Origin: Achromobacter insolitus
Lineage (GTDB): Bacteria > Pseudomonadota > Gammaproteobacteria > Burkholderiales > Burkholderiaceae_B
Length of the DNA: 64,000 bases
Assembly: GCF_002209555.1 (NCBI RefSeq)
Contig: NZ_NJIF01000002.1
Coordinates: 868,001-932,000 of the forward strand
Direction: 5' to 3'
Shown here: piece by piece, positions 1 through 8,900 of the stretch
How positions within the stretch are numbered: position 1 is the stretch's first letter
How the letters are laid out: each line of letters opens with the position of its first letter
Translations under genes and position numbers: made by a program
The notes under the pieces: generated by a model
The model's database searches: none
What the model was told of the DNA's origin: nothing
The model's input: the letters and a program-made list of their open reading frames with translations, nothing else

Positions 1-1447
1 GCGTGGCAAGGTCGCGGTGCGAGGCAGACACCAGACTCAGGCGCAGCGGGCGCGGCGCGTTGGCGCCGATGGGAGTCACCTCCGATTCGGCCAGCACGCG
101 CAGCAGGCGGCTTTGCAGCGCCAAGGGCATGTCGCCGATTTCATCGAGGAACAGGGTGCCGCCGTCGGATTCTTCGATCAAGCCCTTGCGGCCCTTGGTC
201 GCCGCGCCCGTGTAGGCGCCGGGCAGATAGCCGAAGAGTTCGCTTTCGATCAGAGATTCGGGGATCGCCGCGCAGTTCACCGCGACGAAACGGCCCGCGC
301 GCTGGCTGCCGTCGTGGATGGCGCGGGCCAGGTACTCCTTGCCGACGCCGGTTTCGCCTTGCAGCAGGATGGGCAGCCTCTGCCGGGCAAGCTTGGCGGC
401 GCGTGTCAGCATGGCCGCCATGCGGGCGTCGCCGCCGTCCAGGCCGCGCAGCGCGGACGGCGTGCCGCGCACCGATACGCTCGCGCCGCGGGTGTGCCGG
501 TTGGGTTCGATGGCATGCGCAAACAACGCATTGCCATCGCGCGCCACGATCAGGCGCTGCTGCGGCGCGTGGGCGCGGGTGTAGCGCGGCAGGTCGTCGA
601 GCTGCACATCGAAGAAACGGGTGACGGGCTGGCCCATCAGGCTGGCGGGATTGCGCCAGTCCAGTCCGGCGGCACGGGCCAGCAGCTTGGCGCCCGTATG
701 CGTCATGCCGAGGATGCGACCGGAACCATCCAGCGATATCGCAGCCTCCGGATCCACGTCCAGGAATTCGGGCGAACGCGCGAAGCGCAGCACCCACTCA
801 TTGCTGGTGCGCGCCATCAGGTTGGCCATTTCGATGCGCCGCGTGGTGCTGGTGACCAGGTGCAGCGCCAGGTTCTGGCTGGCCTTCAGAATGGGCGAGC
901 TGAGCAGCGAGATGTCCAGCACGGCCGCCAGCTCGCCATCGGCGCTGTAGATCGGCGCGGCGGTGCAGGACAGCGGCGTGTGGGTGTTGTCGAAGTGATC
1001 GGTCTGGTGGATGGTGAGGGCTTCGCCGCTTTCCAGGCAGGCGCCGACGGCGCAGGTGCCGGCGCGCCGCTCCGACCATTCCGACCCCAGATAGAGCCCG
1101 GCCTTGCGCAGGCTGGCGGTCTGCTGCGCGTCGCCCAGGAACTCCACCGTCACGCCCTGGCGGTCCGCCAGCAGTAACACATAGTTCTGGCCGGCGACCT
1201 GGCGGAACAGGTGGTCCAGGCCCGATCGCGCGATCGAGATCAGGGCTTCGGATTGCTGGCGGTGCTCGCGCAGCCGGCCGTCGGGCACGATATAGGCCTC
1301 GCAGGCCTGGGCCGGATCCAGCCGGTATTGGTCCAGGCAGCGCAGCCAGCTGCTCACCACGTGGGCGTCGCGCTGGGTGGGCCGGCCGAGGCCGACTTGC
1401 TCGATCTCGCGGATATGGGCCGAGTGCAGGGATTCCTGGCTAGGCAT
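1..1447 (-). CDS. sigma-54-dependent transcriptional activator, AcoR-like (C-terminus cut by window edge)
   Basis: An enhancer-binding protein that would activate sigma-54 RNA polymerase. About 482 codons are visible and the C-terminal part, including the expected Fis-type DNA-binding helix-turn-helix, lies beyond base 1. The N-terminal ~300 residues read like the GAF-type sensor region of AcoR-family activators. The AAA+ domain begins with Walker A GETGVGKE and continues through ESELFGYLPGAYTGA and the Walker B region GGTLFLDEIGD. The sigma-54 contact loop is GAYTGA rather than the usual GAFTGA, a variant that also occurs in this group. The ATG at 1447 is preceded by GGAG six bases upstream. 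It lies downstream of the Bug receptor gene on the same strand, separated by a hairpin. The ligand is not predictable from sequence. Confidence 0.9.
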   Translation of the reverse strand, partial: MPSQESLHSAHIREIEQVGLGRPTQRDAHVVSSWLRCLDQYRLDPAQACEAYIVPDGRLREHRQQSEALISIARSGLDHLFRQVAGQNYVLLLADRQGVTVEFLGDAQQTASLRKAGLYLGSEWSERRAGTCAVGACLESGEALTIHQTDHFDNTHTPLSCTAAPIYSADGELAAVLDISLLSSPILKASQNLALHLVTSTTRRIEMANLMARTSNEWVLRFARSPEFLDVDPEAAISLDGSGRILGMTHTGAKLLARAAGLDWRNPASLMGQPVTRFFDVQLDDLPRYTRAHAPQQRLIVARDGNALFAHAIEPNRHTRGASVSVRGTPSALRGLDGGDARMAAMLTRAAKLARQRLPILLQGETGVGKEYLARAIHDGSQRAGRFVAVNCAAIPESLIESELFGYLPGAYTGAATKGRKGLIEESDGGTLFLDEIGDMPLALQSRLLRVLAESEVTPIGANAPRPLRLSLVSASHRDLAT

Positions 1448-1516
1448 GTCGTCTCCATGGTGCCCGATCTGCGCCGGATCAACGGCCAGCATGCACAGAG
1501 GACGACACGCCTGTAA

Positions 1517-1534
1517 ATGCTGGTTATCCAGCAT
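1517..1534 (-). terminator. candidate terminator hairpin after the Bug receptor gene
   Basis: A perfect 7-bp inverted repeat (ATGCTGG, loop TTAT, CCAGCAT) lies 15 bases past the stop of the Bug receptor gene. On the minus strand it is followed by only three T residues, so termination strength is uncertain. It would separate the receptor operon from the sigma-54 activator gene. Confidence 0.45.
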
Positions 1535-1548
1535 GGGGCGGTGGGAAG

Positions 1549-2520
1549 TTACAGGTCGACCTTTACCTTGCCGGCTTGTACCAGCCCGGCGACGTCGCGT
1601 ATTTCCGCCAGCAGCGCCTGCTGCAACTGGGCAGGCGTGCCGCCGGTGGGCTGGAAGCCCTGTTCGCTCAGCTTGGCGCGCACGGCGTCGGTCTGCAGCG
1701 CGCGGTTGATGCCCTGGTTCAGCGCGGCGATGGCGGCTTCCGGAGTGCCGGCCGCGCAATACGTGCCGAACTGGATCTGCGCGGAGAATCCGGCGGGGCC
1801 GCTCTCCGCCACCGTCGGAATGTCCGGATACTTGGGCAGGCGCTCCGGGCTGGTCACCGCCAGGACGCGCAGGCGTCCGCTTTGCAGATAGGGCTCCACC
1901 GCCGCCACGGTGGCCACCACCACCTGGATCTGTCCGCCCAACAGGTCGGTCATCATCGGACCCGTGCCGCGGTACGGCACGTGCAGCATGTCGATGCCGC
2001 AGGCGGCCTGTAGCAGCTCGGTAGCGAGGTGCTGCGGGGTGGCATTGCCCGGGGAGCCGAAGGTCAGCGCCTTGGGCTCGCGTTTGGCCTGGGCGATGAG
2101 TTCGCCCAGCGTCTTGGCCGGCAGGCCGGCGTTCACCGCGACCATGTAGGGCGACCGCGCGATGGGGCAGACGGGCGCCAGTTGCTTGAGCACGTCCTCG
2201 GGCGGCCGGGCGTAGTAGCGCACCGAGGGCACCAGCCCGGCAAACAGCAGCACGCTGCCATCCTTGGCGCCGTTGGCGGTGTAGTCGGCGCCCAGCATGC
2301 CGCTGGCGCCGGGCTTGTTCTCAACCACCACGGAGCGGTCCAGCGCGCCTTCCAGGCTTGCCGCGATGACGCGGCCCAGCACGTCGGTGCCGCCGCCCGG
2401 CGGAAAAGGGACGATGACGCGCAAGGGGGCTTCGCGCGCATTGGCCGTGCCACCGAGGGCGGCGCCCAGCGGCGTGATGGCCAGGGCCGCCATGTTCTTC
2501 AGGAGGGTTCTGCGATTCAT
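1549..2520 (-). CDS. Bug-family (TctC-like) tripartite tricarboxylate transporter substrate-binding protein
   Basis: A periplasmic solute receptor of the Bug/TctC family, about 323 residues, normal for the family. The N-terminus MNRRTLLKN followed by a hydrophobic stretch and AANAREA-like processing region is a twin-arginine/Sec-type signal peptide. Family landmarks include the early segment VPFPPGGGTDVLGR, which forms the carboxylate-binding P-loop of Bug receptors. An in-frame ATG seven codons upstream (2541) is possible, but the signal peptide favours 2520. No membrane TctA/TctB gene accompanies it, as is common for orphan Bug receptors in Alcaligenaceae. It follows the hydrolase gene by about 30 bases and is probably cotranscribed with it. 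The ligand is unknown, most likely a small carboxylate. Confidence 0.92.
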   Translation of the reverse strand: MNRRTLLKNMAALAITPLGAALGGTANAREAPLRVIVPFPPGGGTDVLGRVIAASLEGALDRSVVVENKPGASGMLGADYTANGAKDGSVLLFAGLVPSVRYYARPPEDVLKQLAPVCPIARSPYMVAVNAGLPAKTLGELIAQAKREPKALTFGSPGNATPQHLATELLQAACGIDMLHVPYRGTGPMMTDLLGGQIQVVVATVAAVEPYLQSGRLRVLAVTSPERLPKYPDIPTVAESGPAGFSAQIQFGTYCAAGTPEAAIAALNQGINRALQTDAVRAKLSEQGFQPTGGTPAQLQQALLAEIRDVAGLVQAGKVKVDL

Positions 2521-2551
2521 ATTGTTTGTCTCCGTATCCACTCTACGCGGG

Positions 2552-3340
2552 CTAGGGCACGATGGGCGCCCCGGACGCCTGCAGCAGGAATCCCTGCAGC
2601 GCCGCCGCCACGATGGCGGGCTCTTCCACTGGCAGCATGTGCCGTTGACCTGGCACCACCTGGGCCTGGGCTTGCGGTAGCGCGCTGGCCAACTCCCGCG
2701 TCATGCGCGGGGTTGATCCGACATCCAGCTCACCCGTCATCACCAGGGCAGGGCAGGCGATACCGGACGCCGCTTGCGCCAATATCGTGTCGCCCAGCGC
2801 GAAGATGCGATAGGCGGCCAGGAAGCTGGCGCGGTTGTTATGCAGCAGGCGCTGGCCGATGCGAGTTACGCGCTCGGGACACCGGGCCTGGAAGGCTGGC
2901 GTGAACCAGCGTTGCAGCGAGACCTCGGCGGCGGCTTGGCGGTCCTGCGTCGCAGCCGCGTCCAGGCGTGCCAGGACGGCACGGGCTTCGTCGGGGTTGC
3001 GTTGGAAAACGGTGCTCAACAGGGCCAGCCGGGTGACGCGCTGCGGTCGGGCGGCGGCATAGGCGCCGGCGATCAGGCCGCCCATGGAATAGCCCAGCAC
3101 GTTGGCGCTTTTCCAGCCGGCGCGATCCAGTTCCGTGTCCAGCTGGGCAATGAAGTCCTGCACCGTCACGCTCTCGTCGATGGCGCGAGCGTGGCCGTGG
3201 CCCAGCATGTCATAGCGCAGCACCTCGAAGTCCGGCTCCAGCAGGGGCGCCAGATCGTCCCATAGCGTGTGGTCCAGGCCTACGCCATGCAGCAGCACCA
3301 ATGGCTCGCCGCGACCCGAACGCCGAAAATGCGCGCTCAT
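2552..3340 (-). CDS. alpha/beta hydrolase (enol-lactonase-like)
   Basis: A soluble alpha/beta-hydrolase of 262 residues, similar in size and motif spacing to 3-oxoadipate enol-lactonases. The oxyanion segment LLHGVGLDHTLW sits near residues 16-27. The nucleophile elbow GYSMGG supplies the serine, a distal Asp lies in the GELDVGS segment, and the C-terminal GQRHMLP motif carries the catalytic His. The start codon overlaps the stop of the upstream AA_synth gene (ATGA), indicating translational coupling. Together with the downstream Bug receptor it forms a small catabolic operon facing a LysR regulator. The substrate is probably an ester or lactone of an unidentified carboxylate. Confidence 0.88.
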   Translation of the reverse strand: MSAHFRRSGRGEPLVLLHGVGLDHTLWDDLAPLLEPDFEVLRYDMLGHGHARAIDESVTVQDFIAQLDTELDRAGWKSANVLGYSMGGLIAGAYAAARPQRVTRLALLSTVFQRNPDEARAVLARLDAAATQDRQAAAEVSLQRWFTPAFQARCPERVTRIGQRLLHNNRASFLAAYRIFALGDTILAQAASGIACPALVMTGELDVGSTPRMTRELASALPQAQAQVVPGQRHMLPVEEPAIVAAALQGFLLQASGAPIVP

Positions 3341-3930
3341 TTGGACTGCGCCTCGCGCTCGAGTTCCTGCAGGTCGGAATAGCGGTTGCCGATCCGGTGT
3401 TGTGGTCGTCCGGACGTGGCCGCGCCCAGGGCGACCACGATCTCGTCCGGCGCCGGCGCGTCGTTGATGGTGGTTTGCACCGTCAAATAGTGCGAGCGCA
3501 GGCCTTCGTCGAGTTTGTGCATTAACGGCACGGTGATCACGCAGCCGGGACCGCCCCGCATGTTGGTGAAGCTCAGGTAGCTGGTGCCGCCCACCGCCCC
3601 ACGATAGGCGTTGCCGAACCGCAGCGTGTGGATCAACGCCGACGCATGCTCGATCTCGCCGGCCGTGCCGACGACCGCGGCCTTGCCGTAGGCCTCGACC
3701 TGATCGGCGGAGCCGGCCTGGCGCAGGATTTCCGCAACCAGCAGCTCACCCAAAGGCGGCGCGGCTTCCAGGATCTTCGGCCGCAGGTCTTCCTGGAAGG
3801 GCAGGCCAGCCCAAGGATTGCGGATCACGGCCGCCGCGATGATCATCACCAGCGGCCGCTCGGCCGCGCGGCCGCCTTCGATCAGGGTTTTTTCCACATA
3901 GCTGACTACCTTGCGCACTTGCAAAGACAT
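3337..3930 (-). CDS. AA_synth (DUF1185) family protein
   Basis: A 197-residue protein of the 'amino acid synthesis' family (Pfam AA_synth, formerly DUF1185), recognised by segments such as AAAVIRNPWAG near the N-terminus and the central GEIEHASALIHTLRFG and GGTSYLSFTN. No biochemical function is firmly established for the family; its members commonly lie in catabolic operons with regulators and transporters. It is the first gene of the minus-strand operon with the hydrolase and the Bug receptor, and its promoter must lie in the short region shared with the divergent LysR gene. Length is normal for the family. Confidence 0.88.
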   Translation of the reverse strand: MSLQVRKVVSYVEKTLIEGGRAAERPLVMIIAAAVIRNPWAGLPFQEDLRPKILEAAPPLGELLVAEILRQAGSADQVEAYGKAAVVGTAGEIEHASALIHTLRFGNAYRGAVGGTSYLSFTNMRGGPGCVITVPLMHKLDEGLRSHYLTVQTTINDAPAPDEIVVALGAATSGRPQHRIGNRYSDLQELEREAQSK

Positions 3931-4002
3931 ACCGCTGCTCCAGTACCGGTTGGATGAAAGACGCGGCCATTGTTGGGGGCGGCAAGCAGTTTTGACAATC
4001 CA

Positions 4003-4020
4003 AATTAACTCAAGTTAATT
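4003..4020. promoter_or_regulatory. perfect palindrome between divergent AA_synth operon and LysR gene
   Basis: AATTAACT-CA-AGTTAATT is a perfect 8+8 bp inverted repeat in an AT-rich island. It is followed at 4020-4034 by a second short repeat (TTCGGA, AAA, TCCGAA). A TTGACA hexamer at 3992-3997 would place a weak -10 (TTAATT, 4015-4020) inside the palindrome for the plus-strand LysR gene. The arrangement fits a LysR operator that serves both the autoregulated regulator and the divergent operon. The site and its link to the LysR protein are inference. Confidence 0.5.
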
Positions 4021-4053
4021 TCGGAAAATCCGAATTAATAGCCGCCCTTCCCG

Positions 4054-4962
4054 ATGCCGCCACCTTTGAAGATCCAGCACCTGCGCCAGTTCCTGCTGGC
4101 GGCCGACAACGGCAGCTTCCGCCTCGCGGCCGAAGGTACGTTCCGCTCCCAGGCGGCCGTATCGGCGGCCATGCAGGACCTGGAGCAGCAGTTGGGCGCG
4201 CCGCTGTTCGAGCCCGGCAAGCGCGCGCAGCTCACGCCCCTGGGTATCGCCGTGGCGCCGCTTTTCCGGGAACTGCTTGCCACCCATGACCGCGTGCTGG
4301 ATGCGGCGCGCCAGTTTGGCCTGGGCAGCCAGGGGCCGGTGTCGCTGGCGGTGATGCCCTCGCTGGCCGACGAATGGCTGCCACGCCTGCTGGAGCGCTA
4401 TGCGCGCAGCCACCCGGCGATCCGCATCCGGGCCATTGATGAATCGTCGCAGGATGTGCATCGACTGGTGCTGAGCGGCGAGGTACAGGTGGGCGTGGCG
4501 GGACAAGTGCCGCGCACGGCGGAGGTGGCCTTCGCGCCGGTGGCGCGCGACGCTTTTGGACTGGTATGCCGCAAGAGTCATCCGTTGGCGCGGCGACGAG
4601 GGCCCGTGCCCTGGTCGGCGCTGGAAGGAGAACGCCTGATAGGCAACGCCACCTTCGACACGTTGAAGAACCGGCGGTTGGGCGCCGCCATCGAGGACCC
4701 TTTCATGGTGGTGTCCAACCGCGCGTCGCTCTTGGCCAGCGTGGTCAGCGGGCTAGGCGTGACTGTGCTGCCGGTGCTGGCGCGGCCCACGGCAGCCAGC
4801 GGGCTGGCCTTTGTTCCGCTGGCAGAACCCACCGTGGAACGCATCGTCGGCGTGTTAACCCGCAAGGAAGAAACGCTGCTGCCCTCAGTGGCCGCAATGC
4901 ATGAATTGGCCCTGCGGTCGTTGTCCCAGTTCACGCGTCGCAAGGGCGCGATCCTGGTATAG
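4054..4962 (+). CDS. LysR-family transcriptional regulator
   Basis: A typical LysR regulator of 302 residues. The N-terminal winged helix-turn-helix spans about residues 1-65 (LRQFLLAADNGSFRLAAE, SQAAVSAAMQDLEQQLG), and the rest is the periplasmic-binding-protein-like effector domain. It is divergent from the AA_synth/hydrolase/Bug operon, 123 bases away, with a perfect palindrome between them, so it most likely controls that operon. It ends eight bases before the stop of the next LysR gene, which is convergent. The inducer cannot be read from sequence. Confidence 0.93.
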   Translation: MPPPLKIQHLRQFLLAADNGSFRLAAEGTFRSQAAVSAAMQDLEQQLGAPLFEPGKRAQLTPLGIAVAPLFRELLATHDRVLDAARQFGLGSQGPVSLAVMPSLADEWLPRLLERYARSHPAIRIRAIDESSQDVHRLVLSGEVQVGVAGQVPRTAEVAFAPVARDAFGLVCRKSHPLARRRGPVPWSALEGERLIGNATFDTLKNRRLGAAIEDPFMVVSNRASLLASVVSGLGVTVLPVLARPTAASGLAFVPLAEPTVERIVGVLTRKEETLLPSVAAMHELALRSLSQFTRRKGAILV

Positions 4963-4970
4963 CGGCGGCG

Positions 4971-5876
4971 TCAAACTCCGCAGGCGTAGATCATGAATTG
5001 GCGGAAGGCCTCGGCGGGCTTGGCCAGGCGTGCCTGCGGATGCCATAGCAGGCCGGCTTCCATGGGCGGAACGGCGTCGGTAATGGGCACGGCTTCGATC
5101 TTGCGGCCTTCCAGCGACCAGGGGCGGTAAACCATGTCCGACAGCATCGTGACGCCGAAGCCATGCGCGACCAAGCCACGCAAGGCCTCCATCGAACGCG
5201 TGCGGAAGGCGATGTCGGGCTGCAAGCCATGGGCGTGCCAATAGGCGAGCGCGGAACGTTCTCCTTCGTCCATTTCAAGCAGGATGTAGGGATGGCCGGC
5301 GATGTCGGCCAGCGACGGGGCCGACGCTTGCGCCAGCGGGTGGCCGGACGCGGTCCATAGTTGCCGCCGCGACCGCACCAGCACCTGGTGTCCGAAACGT
5401 TCGCGCCGTTCTACGTTGGAGAGCAGCGCTACACCAAGTTCCACCTCGCCGCGGGCCACGGCGGCTTCGATGTCGGGCCGGTCCAGGTCGACGAGGTCCA
5501 GCTCCACGTCGGGATAGCGCCGCCTGAAGCGCGCCAGCAGGTCGGGCAGGAAGTAGCCCAGGACGGTGTAGGACGCCGCGATGCGCACGGCGCCGCGCAG
5601 CGCGTAGCGCTGGAAGCCGGGCTCGCGCAGGGCGTCGTCCAGGGAGTCGAGCACTTCGCGCGCGCGCTGGTGGAAGTTGTGTCCTTCGGGAGTCAGGGTG
5701 ACGCCGTGCGGGTGGCGGTCGAAAAGGCGCACGCCCAACTGCGCTTCCAGCGCGAGGACCGCGTTGGTGACGGCGGATTGCGAGACGTGCTCGTCCGCGG
5801 CGGCCATGGAAAACCGCCCGGTACGGGCGGCTGCTGCGAAGTACCGCAACTGGCGCAAGGTGACGTCGTTAGCCAT
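4971..5876 (-). CDS. LysR-family transcriptional regulator
   Basis: A second LysR regulator, 301 residues, with the N-terminal HTH (LRQLRYFAAAARTGRFSMAA, SQSAVTNAVLALEAQLG) and an effector domain after residue ~90. The hinge-proximal segment LEMDEGERSALAYWHAHG is unusual within the effector domain, but the fold pattern is preserved. It is divergent from the large indolepyruvate ferredoxin oxidoreductase gene, with starts 103 bases apart, so it is the obvious candidate regulator of that gene. The start ATG follows the AT-rich divergent promoter region. Confidence 0.92.
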   Translation of the reverse strand: MANDVTLRQLRYFAAAARTGRFSMAAADEHVSQSAVTNAVLALEAQLGVRLFDRHPHGVTLTPEGHNFHQRAREVLDSLDDALREPGFQRYALRGAVRIAASYTVLGYFLPDLLARFRRRYPDVELDLVDLDRPDIEAAVARGEVELGVALLSNVERRERFGHQVLVRSRRQLWTASGHPLAQASAPSLADIAGHPYILLEMDEGERSALAYWHAHGLQPDIAFRTRSMEALRGLVAHGFGVTMLSDMVYRPWSLEGRKIEAVPITDAVPPMEAGLLWHPQARLAKPAEAFRQFMIYACGV

Positions 5877-5899
5877 CTGATTAGCACATACCTGATACC

Positions 5900-5915
5900 T
5901 GAATATATGAATATA
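5900..5915. repeat. tandem 8-bp direct repeat in divergent promoter region
   Basis: TGAATATA occurs twice back to back in the only AT-rich patch between the LysR gene and the indolepyruvate oxidoreductase gene. The position suits a LysR binding region or a -10 area, but no clear promoter hexamer pair could be assigned. Confidence 0.35.
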
Positions 5916-5978
5916 CGATAACGGGCGGGCTTCCTACACTGCGGCAAAACACCAAAACCCGGACCGCAGGAGACAAGC

Positions 5979-8900
5979 GTGAACGCCCCACACCCCGCAG
6001 GCGCAGCCGATACCCATGGCCTGTCGCTGGACGACAAGTACACCCGTACCCACGGGCGCATCTATCTGAGCGGCACCCAGGCCCTGGTGCGGCTGCCGCT
6101 CCTGCAAAAGCAGCGCGACATGCAGGCCGGCTTGAATACGGGCGGCTATATCTCGGGCTATCGCGGTTCTCCGCTGGGCGGGCTGGACCAGGCGCTATGG
6201 AAGGCCAAGCGCCACCTGCAGGCGAACGACGTCGTGTTCCAGCCGGGCGTGAACGAGGACCTGGCCGCCACCGCAGTCTGGGGCTCGCAGCAGCTCAACC
6301 TGTTTCCGGGCGCGGCGCGCGATGGCGTGTTCGGTATGTGGTACGGCAAGGGCCCGGGCGTGGACAGGTCGGTGGACGTGCTCAAGCACGCCAATTCCGC
6401 CGGCAGTTCCGCGCATGGCGGAGTGCTGATGCTTGCGGGCGACGACCACGCCGCCAAATCTTCGTCGGTGGCGCACCAGTCGGAGCATGTGCTGATTGCC
6501 AGCGGCATCCCCGTGCTGTACCCCTCCAACGTGCAGGAGTACCTGGACTATGGCCTGCACGGCTGGGCCATGAGCCGCTATACCGGGCTTTGGGTGGCAA
6601 TGAAATGCGTGACAGACGTGGTCGAGTCCAGCGCATCGGTGGAGGTGGACCCCGATCGGGTGCAGGTGGTGCTGCCCCAGGATGCCCTGCCGGAGGGCGG
6701 TTTGAATATCCGCTGGCCTGATACGCCCCTGGCCCAGGAGGCACGGCTGCTGGACCACAAGTGGTATGCGGCGCTGGCCTATGTGCGCGCCAACAAGCTG
6801 AACCGCGTGGTGCTGGATTCGCCGCGGGCGCACTTTGGCATCATGACCGCCGGCAAGGCCTATCTGGACGTGCGACAGGCACTGAATGACCTGGGCCTGG
6901 ACGAGGCAGCCTGTAGCGAGGCCGGCATTCGCGTGTTGAAGGTGGGCTGCATCTGGCCACTGGATGCGCAGGATGCACGCGAGTTCGCCACCGGGCTGAA
7001 AGAGATCCTGGTCGTGGAGGAAAAGCGACAGATCCTGGAGTATGCGCTGAAGGAAGAGCTCTACAACTGGCGCGACGATGTGCGGCCCCGCGTCTACGGC
7101 AAGTTCGACGAGCGCGAGCACGGCGGCGGGGAGTGGTCCACACCGCGCGGCGCCTGGCTGTTGCCTGCGCGCCATGAGCTGTCGCCGGCCGTGATCGCGC
7201 GCGCCATCGCCGCGCGTCTGGAGAAGGCGGACCTGTCGGAGGCGTTGCGGGCGAGGATCGCGGCGAGGCTCGCCGTCATCGCCGCCAAAGAACGCGAGGC
7301 CGCGCGCCCCATGCTGGTGGAAGAACGCAAACCCTGGTTCTGCTCGGGCTGCCCGCACAATACCTCCACCCGCGTGCCGGAGGGCTCGCGTGCCGTGGCC
7401 GGCATAGGCTGCCATTACATGGCGATGTGGATGGATCGCAAGACCGACACGTTCAGCCAGATGGGCGGCGAGGGCGTCGCATGGTTGGGCCAGAAGGATT
7501 TCACGTCCGAACGCCATATTTTTGCCAACCTGGGCGACGGCACCTATTTCCATTCGGGACTGTTGGCGATCCGTGCCGCGGTGGCGGCGCGTGCCAGCAT
7601 CACCTACAAGATCCTCTACAACGACGCCGTGGCGATGACGGGCGGGCAGCCGGTGGACGGCGTGCTGACGGTGCCGCAGATCGCCGCGCAGATGCAGGCC
7701 GAAGGCGTGCGCAAGACCGTGGTGGTGACCGACGAGCCGGAGAAGTACGCCGGCGGCGCGGCGTTGCCGAAAGATGTGGAGGTGCATCACCGCAAGGCGC
7801 TCGACGACGTGCAGCGCGCGCTGCGGGACATCGAAGGCACCACGGTGCTGATTTATGACCAGACCTGCGCCACCGAGAAGCGCCGGCGCCGCAAGCGTGG
7901 GGAATATCCCGACCCGCCGCGCCGCGCGGTCATCAATGAGGCGGTCTGCGAAGGCTGCGGCGACTGTTCGGTGCAATCCAATTGCCTGTCCGTTGAGCCG
8001 CTGGACACGCCGCTCGGTACCAAGCGGCGCATCAACCAATCTTCCTGCAACAAGGATTTCTCCTGCGTGGAGGGCTTTTGCCCCAGCTTCGTCACGGCGG
8101 AAGGCGCGACCCTGCGCAAACCGGCCGCGGACAGGAACACGCCCGTGTTGCTGGAGCCGCCGCAACCGGTCTTGGCCGCAATCGGCCACCGCGCCGCCTA
8201 TCGCGTGGTGATCGCGGGCGTGGGCGGCACCGGCGTCGTGACCATAGGCGCGTTGCTGGGGGCGGCAGCGCACCTGGAAGGCAAGGGCGTGACGGTGCTG
8301 GACATGGCGGGTCTGGCGCAGAAAGGCGGCGCCGTGCTCAGCCACGTGCAATTGGCCAGCCGTCCCGAAGACCTGCATGCCACGCGTGTGGCGCTGGGAG
8401 AGGCGGATCTGGTCATAGGCTGCGATGCGCTGGTCTCGGCGTCGCCAGAGGTGCTGTCGCGCCTGCGTCCGGACCACGGCCGCGCGGTGGTGAACAGCAG
8501 CGCCGCGCCCACGGCGGCCTTTCTGTCGCAGCCCAGCTGGCGTTTTCCGGGCGCGCAGGCGGAAGCCGCGTTGGCGCGCAGCACCGGCGGCCATTGCGAT
8601 TTCATCGATGCCGGTCCGCTGGCCGAGGCCTTGCTTGGCGACACCATCTATGCCAATCCCTTGCTGCTGGGTTATGCCTGGCAGCAAGGCGGATTGCCGC
8701 TGTCGCTGGACAGCCTGCGGCGCGCCATCGAACTGAACGGCGTATCGGTGGAAAAAAATCTGGCAGCTTTTGAACTGGGCCGGCAGGCCGCGTATCACGG
8801 CGCGGATGCGCTCAAGCCCGCGCCGCGGGCTCAGGTCCTGGCGATGCCAGAATCCCTGGACGGCCAGATCGAGCGGCTGGCACAACACGTGCGCGCCTAT

